Of a stretch of 64,000 nt of DNA, positions 57,801 through 64,000 are shown in pieces (the first letter of the stretch is position 1; every line of letters starts with the position of its first letter). A model generated the notes under the pieces. That model saw only the letters and a program-made list of their open reading frames with translations, was not told the origin of the DNA and did not search any database. The translations under genes were made by a program, and so were the position numbers. The DNA is from Rusavskia elegans (lineage: Eukaryota > Ascomycota > Lecanoromycetes > Teloschistales > Teloschistaceae), in the NCBI GenBank assembly GCA_011316305.1, contig SAUG01000068.1, positions 124,001 to 188,000 of the forward strand, in the 5' to 3' direction.

Positions 57801-60800
57801 GCATAACCGACGAAGAGGGTGCTCTGGCGCGAAGAGATATAACGAGGTATTGTAGGTGGGATGCTTTTGCAGATATTGTCTTTGAGCACGCTTCCTTTGT
57901 TCAGTCGCAGAAACGACTTCCCTGGCCATGGTGCGAGGATCCAACTCTTCGTGTGCCCGCGAGAATTTCAAGCGTGAGTAGAAGGGATTCGGTTCGTGAT
58001 TGCCAAAGACGCTGAGTAGCTTGCCCCAGATTGCTGAAAGCAGACCAGGTCGAACCGGTGCAGTCGAGCTTCTTATCATTGCGCCAGCTTCCTCGTCGAG
58101 ATGGCCCATAGGCTCCAATTCATCCAAGAAGTCTCGCAGGACCGTCTCTTTCACCAGCATTTCGGTCGTCGCTGGACCATAATCGAGCGGATCCTTGTGA
58201 CGATTGGTTCCTCGACCAAGTCTGAAGATGGTAGACAGAGAGAGATTGCCATGGGATGAGCCTCCTAATTCACTCTGCTGCAGGAATGCACGGACTTGGT
58301 ACAGTCGCTTCTCGTCCTCGGTCACGTCGAAGTTCTCCTGAATGACAGCAATGAACATGTTGAGGACGATAAAGTTGGCTAGGATGAACCACAAGATGAA
58401 GAAGCTGGCACTGATCCATGACGTATGCCACTGCTTCGAGTAGCTCGTCGTGTCGTACATCAAACTTGTCCAATTCTCGCTCGACAGGACCTGATACATC
58501 CCAATGAACGCATTGTAGATGTTAGAGAAGGTGATACGGATAGGGTCGCCGCTAGCATATTCTTGTGGGATCTCGCCTCGAAAGATTTGGACGGCGAATA
58601 TCGCAGTGAGGAATGTTATCAGGAACACAAAAACGATCAAATTCAAGAGACCAGACACGTTGCCTAGAACGATTTGCTGTTTACATAATCAGCTGGGAGT
58701 CATGTAGAAAGTCACAGAGGTACCTACAATGAGATCGCGCGTGATGGAAACAGCAAGCACGACCCTGTAAAACCGAAGGATCTGGAAGAAGGTCAACCAA
58801 GCGTATGGCTGACCCGAATGACGGATAGGAGGAATCTGTATGATAGCTGTGATTACAGCTATGCCCAGGTCAACCCAGTTGCGTTTGCTGCGGTGAAAGG
58901 TACGCCAGCTGACGGCAAATCGCAACAGGATCTCTACTATAAGTATGATGGTTACGACGGTCTCCGTAGTATCTTGAACAAGTCAGTCAGCTGCTCATGT
59001 TGCATGAATAAAATGCGATCACATACCGACGAATTGTCTGCGACGGGGACCCATGTTCGCGCTCCGAAAACCTTGAGTCACAAGACCAAAGACGATAATG
59101 GCGATCCAGACCCAGTAGGTTTTGTCGTACAGTCGCTGTAATAGGCTGCTCTTCACAGGCTCATCGTCGTCGACTATTGGATAAATTTGGTCATCCGCTG
59201 TAAAGGCGCTGCCCTTGCTTTCTTCTCGGATAACCTGAAAGGACGAGGTGATCACGGCAACCAACAAGTTCATGAGCCATAAAGTCATGATCACAATCCC
59301 AAAAGCAAAGAAAAGCGCCGAAGCAAGCCAGTCGCTGTCCGTCATGTGGTAGAGAATATCGGAAAAGGTGTTCGAACTCATGATGACGAATACAAGTTGA
59401 AGGGATTGCACCACGTTATCGAAGCTGACCGTTCCATTATGAGGATTCTCTCTCGAGACGCACAGAGAGTTTTTCGGGCACAAATAACCTTTGTGTGTAG
59501 GGGCGCCTGTATCATTCAGATCGAGACTGGCTTTGAGCCAGGGCATGGCCGCACCGGTCGACGCGTTGATATATCCCCCACAGAGCTGCATGTTTCCGGA
59601 TGCAGAGTCAAGCGCGTAGCCATTATCGCGAGCGGTGGGATTTGTAAAAGGGTCGGAAAGCGGATCATACCAGACGCAATTGCGGCGAAACGACCCCTTG
59701 AAGCATTGAACCCCAACGACCGCGAAAAGTAGCCAAAAGAAGCCTATAAGGAACGCAACGTTTACCAGTAGAGGCGCCGCCTTCTTCAAACTTCGCAAGA
59801 TAACCTATTCAAGTCAGACAAATACTGTCAATACCGCTACAGTATACATACCGATGTGCCGCTAGTGAGACCAAGAAGCCTGAGGATGCGTAAACAACTC
59901 AGCATGCGGAATAGATATAAATGCCGGTGTTGTTCGATCTGCAGGATCTCCAGCACAAAAGAGATCCAAAAAGATACTACAGCGAGGAAATCAAGTCGAT
60001 TGAAAGAGTGGCGAAGGAACGCTCGCCGCGCGAGGCGAACTCTCTGTTGCTGACGCGAATTTCCAGGTTGATCAGCCTGCATCTGCATGCCAGTGAAGGA
60101 TCGGATGATTGATTGCTGAGGATCAGTGCCTTTCCCGGTGTTCAACGTGGCTTGCCGCTTGTTTGGGGTGAAAAGCTGCTGTGCCTGCTCTACGATGGCT
60201 TTGCGAAAACCCAAGTCCCATCTGACGGTACTGTACTCGTCCGGGTTATTGATGAAGCCAGATACGATGATTCTGACGCAGATTTCGAGCGTGTATATCA
60301 CGAAAAGTACAAGGAGAACGGGATTTAACCAGGAGGATTGCCATCTTTCGGTTTGGTGACTTGACTCAGGGTCCGAAGCGGAGTAGATGGCTAAGAGAAT
60401 GGTCTGGATTACGATGAGTACCAGAATGACAGGCTCGGTGAATGGATGCACGAGCACTTCGCACAGCCATAAGCGAAGCCAGTTATCTGGAGAGAATATC
60501 CCTAGGCTTTTGCCTTTCAGAGGGTTTACTTGTTGCTGCCAGTCATCTTTGAACTGACTTGATGACGCATGGGGTGGAGTTTTCTCGACTTCTGGCGGCG
60601 AACTTGATCGCTCATCGTGAGCGTATGCGTCCATCGCGGGGAAAGACGGCGGTCCTTCCAGAGTGCCCTGCTTATTCTCGGGCTGTCGTCGGAGGTGTGG
60701 CTCAACGGGATCTGGCTCGTTGCTCAGATTGACGACACGCTGTGACATTTTCCTTACTATCGTCCCCGCGCGTGCCAATGGAGATACTGCGCCGGACGTA

Positions 60801-61516
60801 GACAGGGATCGACTGAGTGATCGGGAGCTGTAGGTGGATGTAGGCCGTAAGCCAGCTTCGGCATTGGGTAAATCATCGCCCAGTCTGGAGCCTTGTCTAT
60901 TGTGCCGTTGACTGGACGGAATGGACGAGGATGCTCCACTGATGGGCTGCAGGAAGCGGGAATCCGTCAGGGGGGTCCGATCATTCTCTTGGGGCGACAT
61001 GTAGTTTTCCTCGGTCTCGGACAAAATCTGCCTCATCGGATTGGAAAAGACCGGATCGCTCTCTGACTCAGTAATGATGCCGAGGGTACTAGCTCTTTTC
61101 GACGGTGGAGGACCGGTGGAGGATCTTGACGGACGCGCAGGCTCGAAAACGATACCGCCCATGGCAGCTTGGAAGTCCCCCATGTTGACGGGCGACATTT
61201 CCCCATCTTCGTATGCGTACGGTGACTGATGAGCGTTTCTAGGAGTTGTGACGTGTGGAAGAGCTGAGTGGTTCCTCTCGTGTCTCGTTGGGGAGTTCTC
61301 GGAGAGCCTCTCGTATCTGCTTGAGGTGTTGACCCTCCCATGGAATGATTGCCTGTTTCCCAACAGCGCCCGCGCTCGTCCACTGACACTCCTCCTATGA
61401 CCGGATTCCTCCCCATCGCTGATGGATATGTCTGGCGGACGTGAGAGGTCTTGTAAGGGGATCGACTGGCGTCTGGAGTAGCGGCGGGGTGAGGAGCTGT
61501 TGTTGTTGGATGCCAT
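54808..61516 (-). CDS. CCH1: High-affinity voltage-gated calcium channel CCH1
   Basis: Cch1 is the pore subunit of the fungal plasma-membrane calcium channel and works with Mid1 in stress, mating and polarity responses. Exons 61516-59852, 59804-59027, 58972-58728, 58676-55878 and 55824-54808 (introns 47, 54, 51 and 53 nt) give 2167 residues, the normal size. The N-terminal 350 residues are a cytosolic Ser/Arg-rich tail. Four six-helix repeats follow. Pore-loop sequences are SSNTFSDILYHM (I), LSSENWTSLMYD (II), VSQEGWTDVMWS (III) and MSCGEGWNAIMADF (IV). Repeats II-IV thus have Glu at the filter position and repeat I appears to have Asn. After repeat IV an EF-hand-like segment (WATYDPEGTGFISKEKF) precedes a long cytosolic tail with SPSRSGPSS-type linkers. 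All junctions are phase-consistent. Confidence 0.95.
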
Positions 61517-61591
61517 GACTGGCTAACCTCGAGGTATCTTGCGGCTGCATACCCCCTCCATGCCCGCGACGCAATTCCGAGGCTGCGACTG

Positions 61592-61975
61592 CTAGGATAG
61601 CATCATGGGGTGTTCCGGCGGAGCGCAATAATAGCTATCTCTAGGGTGGTATAACGAGCTGATGCAAGCTGAAAAGTCACCAGGGTTAGATAGTCGATCG
61701 AGTGTAATTCGAGGATCGCAAAAGATAGGTAGACGTGTGTGGTCGGATGCGACTGTTCTGAGAGACAAACGGGATGTACTCTGGCTGCTCTTGCCTCTAT
61801 TGACTGAGGATGTGGTTGAGCCGTAGGAGGTTGAAGAAAAGGACCCTAGTGGCCGATCGGGACGTCGCGCCGCACTGGCAGCCGTTTCAGCTTCCAGCCT
61901 AAAATCAAGAAGAGCCCGCCCGTATTCGTATATTTCTTCGACTGGTAGGGCGGGCATTCGATACCTCGATTGCAT
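61592..61975 (-). CDS. Small hypothetical ORF upstream of CCH1 (127 aa)
   Basis: ATG at 61975 (or 61957) opens a frame with MPALPVEEIYEYGRALLDFR, then LGSFSSTSYGSTTSS and a non-repetitive end (LPIFCDPRITLDRLSNPGDF, SSLYHPRDSYYCAPPEH). It stops 75 bp before the CCH1 ATG and happens to be in the same reading frame as CCH1, separated by TAG codons. It could be a separate small gene, an unrecognised 5' exon of CCH1 or a leader ORF. The amino-terminal helix looks protein-like. I know no family. Confidence 0.35.
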   Translation of the reverse strand: MQSRYRMPALPVEEIYEYGRALLDFRLEAETAASAARRPDRPLGSFSSTSYGSTTSSVNRGKSSQSTSRLSLRTVASDHTRLPIFCDPRITLDRLSNPGDFSACISSLYHPRDSYYCAPPEHPMMLS

Positions 61976-62468
61976 GGGATGCAGCCTTGTCTTCAATCGG
62001 CCAGTTTCCCTCTTCTACCCTCGGATCAATTCATTACGTTCCGGAATGCATGGTGTGTTCGAAGGTATGAGACCTGCCCTTCTTGGGGATGTACTCGATT
62101 TATAGTAGCCTTTTATAACATCGAAAACACTCATTGTTCTTGTTTTGGCTATCGATAGCTACATCTATAGATAATAAGGTAGCTCTATAGCGTATAGAGT
62201 CCTTTTCAGTAACGTACAGCAGTGGAAGGATCTGACCCATTATTGCATTTACACAGCAGAGCGTTCTGGACTTCTCAAGCGTGCCGAGGTTTCTTAAAAC
62301 GTCACCGTGCATTATTTCTGAACCTCTAATCCACCATCACTTCAGTTGCGTACGTCCTCTCTCTCTCACCACAGAATACAAGAGCTCAGCCCCCGACGCT
62401 CGTTCACTCCACCTCCAATATCGTCTTCGCAAATGCCACGTACACCAATCGCTACATGATTCCGAACA
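61976..62468. other. Intergenic divergent promoter region
   Basis: About 490 bp between the small minus-strand ORF and the ubiquitin-domain gene. The 62100-62220 part is AT-rich. No coding, repeat or RNA feature is recognised. Confidence 0.5.
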
Positions 62469-63596
62469 ATGGTAGTTCACCCCAACCCCTCCTTCTCTTC
62501 CTCATAAGGCGCACCCTCCAACCGACACCAACTCTGCCAGCTATATCCAGAACCCGACATGCTAACCAACCATCCAGGGCTGCTGCCACTCCACCGCCCA
62601 CTCCAATGATTCCTCCTCAACACCCTACCTCCCCCACCAACAACCCCCCACCACCTCCTCCTCCCGCGCCACCGCCCAACAACCCTCCGGCCGAACATCC
62701 TCCCCAAGCCTCCGCACATCCTCGCACACAACCACCCTCGCCCACCCATCCTCTCGCCGTCACCTCCCCGCCCACGAACACTACAACGCCCCTCTCCGCC
62801 CCCACAAACCTTCCCCAACCTCGCCATCCTCGCGCCACGCCCCCAGAACCTGGACCTTATCCCAGCTCCGCAAAGAACGAGAAGAGTTCTTCGAAACGCG
62901 CGTTACGGGCCGGGCGGAAATATGGGGGAGTTTGAAGCTTTGTTGTGAGAGTTTGTGGGAGGGCGATGTGGCTACTGCGCAGGGGATATTGGATGCGGTG
63001 GGTGTGACCGTGCCGACCGGGGATTTGGTCCAGGGGGCTTATGATGAGATGGGTGGGTTGTATGTTTTGCCTGGGTGGGTGGTGGGGGAGCCGGAAGGGA
63101 TGGTTGATGGGGAAGGGGAAGAGGGGAAAGGGTTGGTGGTCGGTGAGGGGGGAGAGGATGTGGGGAGCGGCGAGAAGGGGAAGGAGGTTGCTGCTGAAGG
63201 AAGAGGAGGCATGGAGGGGATGGTGAAAGTGAAGGCGCGGTTGAGCGATAGGGGTGGACCGGATGTGGTGGTTTTGGTGGGCAGGGAGGATAGTGTAGGC
63301 GTTCTGGCTAGGAGGGTTGTGGAGCAGGCAAAGGTGAGACTTCGCTATCTTTTGTACCCCCGGTTCTTTCCCGTGCACTGGTGGGGTCTGGCAGTCGAGG
63401 TATCGGATGCCAACCCCACCAGTCGAAGGAATATTCATCACTCGGGTTCAGGCGCTGACCGGAGTGGAACGCACAGCTACCGCCAAAATCCAGGATAAGA
63501 ATCGCCTACCTTGGCAAAATCTTCAAGGAAGGAGAGTCTCTACAGGCGCAAGGTTGGAAAGAAGGTCACATTGTCAACGCGTTGGTATTCCAATGA
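62469..63596 (+). CDS. UBTD1/2-like ubiquitin-domain protein with predicted N-myristoylation
   Basis: Relatives (DC-UbP/UBTD) bind ubiquitin-system enzymes. Exon 1 is a single codon, ATG at 62469-62471, followed by GTAGTT. Exon 2 runs 62578-63333 and exon 3 63477-63596 (introns 106 and 143 nt; the first has GCTAACC and CATCCAG). The spliced start reads MGCCHSTAHSND, a textbook N-myristoylation and palmitoylation signal. Then come disordered residues, HEHYNAPLRPH, and the UBTD N-terminal domain (TWTLSQLRKEREEFFETRVT, EIWGSLKLCCESLWEGDVAT, ITLPTGDL-like VTVPTGDLVQGAYDEMG, LYVLPGWVV). A Gly/Glu linker and the ubiquitin-like fold (VKVKARLSDRGG, DSVGVLARRVVEQAK, then RIRIAYLGKIFKEGESLQAQ, GHIVNALVFQ) complete 292 residues. 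The protein is likely tethered to membranes by its acylated N-terminus (inference from MGCC). Confidence 0.88.
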
Positions 63597-63794
63597 GATA
63601 CATCTAGACCCTTCTCGCATCATTTAACCCACGCAATATCACGTACGGCGTTATCGGAGGGAATGAGAGATGCCGATGGCTATATTGGCTAAGGATGCCA
63701 GGTCTTGGATATATTCTCTCTAGCTCCAAGGCGATTTTGTTTCTAGAGTGCGCAAAGAGCAGAAAGTATCTGAATGAAAATGTGATTTGCATAT

Positions 63795-64000
63795 CTATAT
63801 GTTCTTTTCCAATCGACTCTCATAGTCTTCTAATCGTTGAAAAGTACCGCAACCATTCCAAACCTCTTCACCACTGGCCGGATACTTACCAAGATCCGGC
63901 AAACCGATCTGCTCAAGCGCGAAGCTCGCCGCAACAGTGCCGTACGATGCAGCTTTAACGAAATCCGAAGTCTCGTTCAAGCCAATCGCATAACCGCCCA
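63795..64000 (-). CDS. MAK32-like PfkB-family sugar/nucleoside kinase, 3' end only
   Basis: The visible 68 codons (stop TAG at 63795-63797) carry the end of a ribokinase-fold protein: GGYAIGLNETSDFVKAASY, GTVAASFALEQIGLPDL and then EEVWNGCGTFQRLEDYESRL. The G-GxxxGL...AxxYGxVAASFxxEQxGLP pattern is that of fungal MAK32-type PfkB kinases, whose substrate is unknown. A GTAAGT...TTAG segment (63889-63830, exactly 60 nt) could be an intron, but it is in frame without stops, and the WNG..RLE..RL text it encodes looks conserved. I therefore read straight through. The body of the gene lies beyond the right edge. Confidence 0.7.
   Translation of the reverse strand, partial: GGYAIGLNETSDFVKAASYGTVAASFALEQIGLPDLGKYPASGEEVWNGCGTFQRLEDYESRLEKNI

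Overview
The window is nuclear DNA of a filamentous ascomycete (Pezizomycotina). Genes are interrupted by short GT-AG introns, mostly 47-164 nt. They encode eukaryotic core proteins (exon-junction Mago, beta-COP, CCR4-NOT Caf40, GCN20-type ABCF, CCH1 calcium channel) next to fungus-specific families such as a rhodopsin/SAT4-type membrane protein and a DIM-5-like H3K9 methyltransferase. Some gaps look like repeat-induced point mutation (RIP) debris: AT-rich, TpA-rich, and in places almost without CpA/TpG. I cannot fix the class; Dothideomycetes is a guess.

Layout, left half. A 5'-truncated rhodopsin/SAT4-type protein (1-1114, +). A repeat-bearing disordered protein (2810-4945, -). A PLC-like phosphodiesterase (5212-6642, -). 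A tRNA m7G46 methyltransferase (7607-8564, +). Caf40/Rcd1 (10218-11489, +). A PHD-finger chromatin protein (12232-14926, +). A small secreted protein (16810-17397, -). A 2038-residue Trp/Lys-module protein (19215-25472, +). A shortened TRAPPC11/gryzun protein (26213-28590, +). A large disordered conserved-looking protein (30176-33466, -).

Right half. GCN20 (36486-38832, +). GID4 (39321-40458, -). Mago nashi in seven coding exons (41057-41845, -). A RIP-degraded island (about 41950-42860). Beta-COP/SEC26 (43216-46314, +). Sphingoid base kinase (46814-48513, +). RRP1/Nop52 with two outsized introns (48782-50562, -). H3K9 methyltransferase (51272-52916, +). A small Thr/Ser-rich ORF (53392-53736, -). 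The CCH1 calcium channel (54808-61516, -). A UBTD1/2-like ubiquitin-domain protein with a one-codon first coding exon (62469-63596, +). The 3' end of a MAK32-like PfkB kinase (63795-64000, -).

This is housekeeping and euchromatic gene territory with no operon-like or cluster logic. Neighbours do not share a pathway, except loosely (GID4 and the ubiquitin-domain protein; Trm8, RRP1 and GCN20 in translation). I see no secondary-metabolite cluster, intact transposon, CRISPR array, rRNA or convincing tRNA. The less ordinary items are the Trp/Lys-module protein, the internally duplicated 711-residue protein, the truncated TRAPPC11 gene, the outsized RRP1 introns, the ATG-only exon of the UBTD gene, and the inverted repeats inside the RIP island. 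Exon joins were made by hand from splice signals, reading phase and remembered family sequence, so individual junctions may be off.
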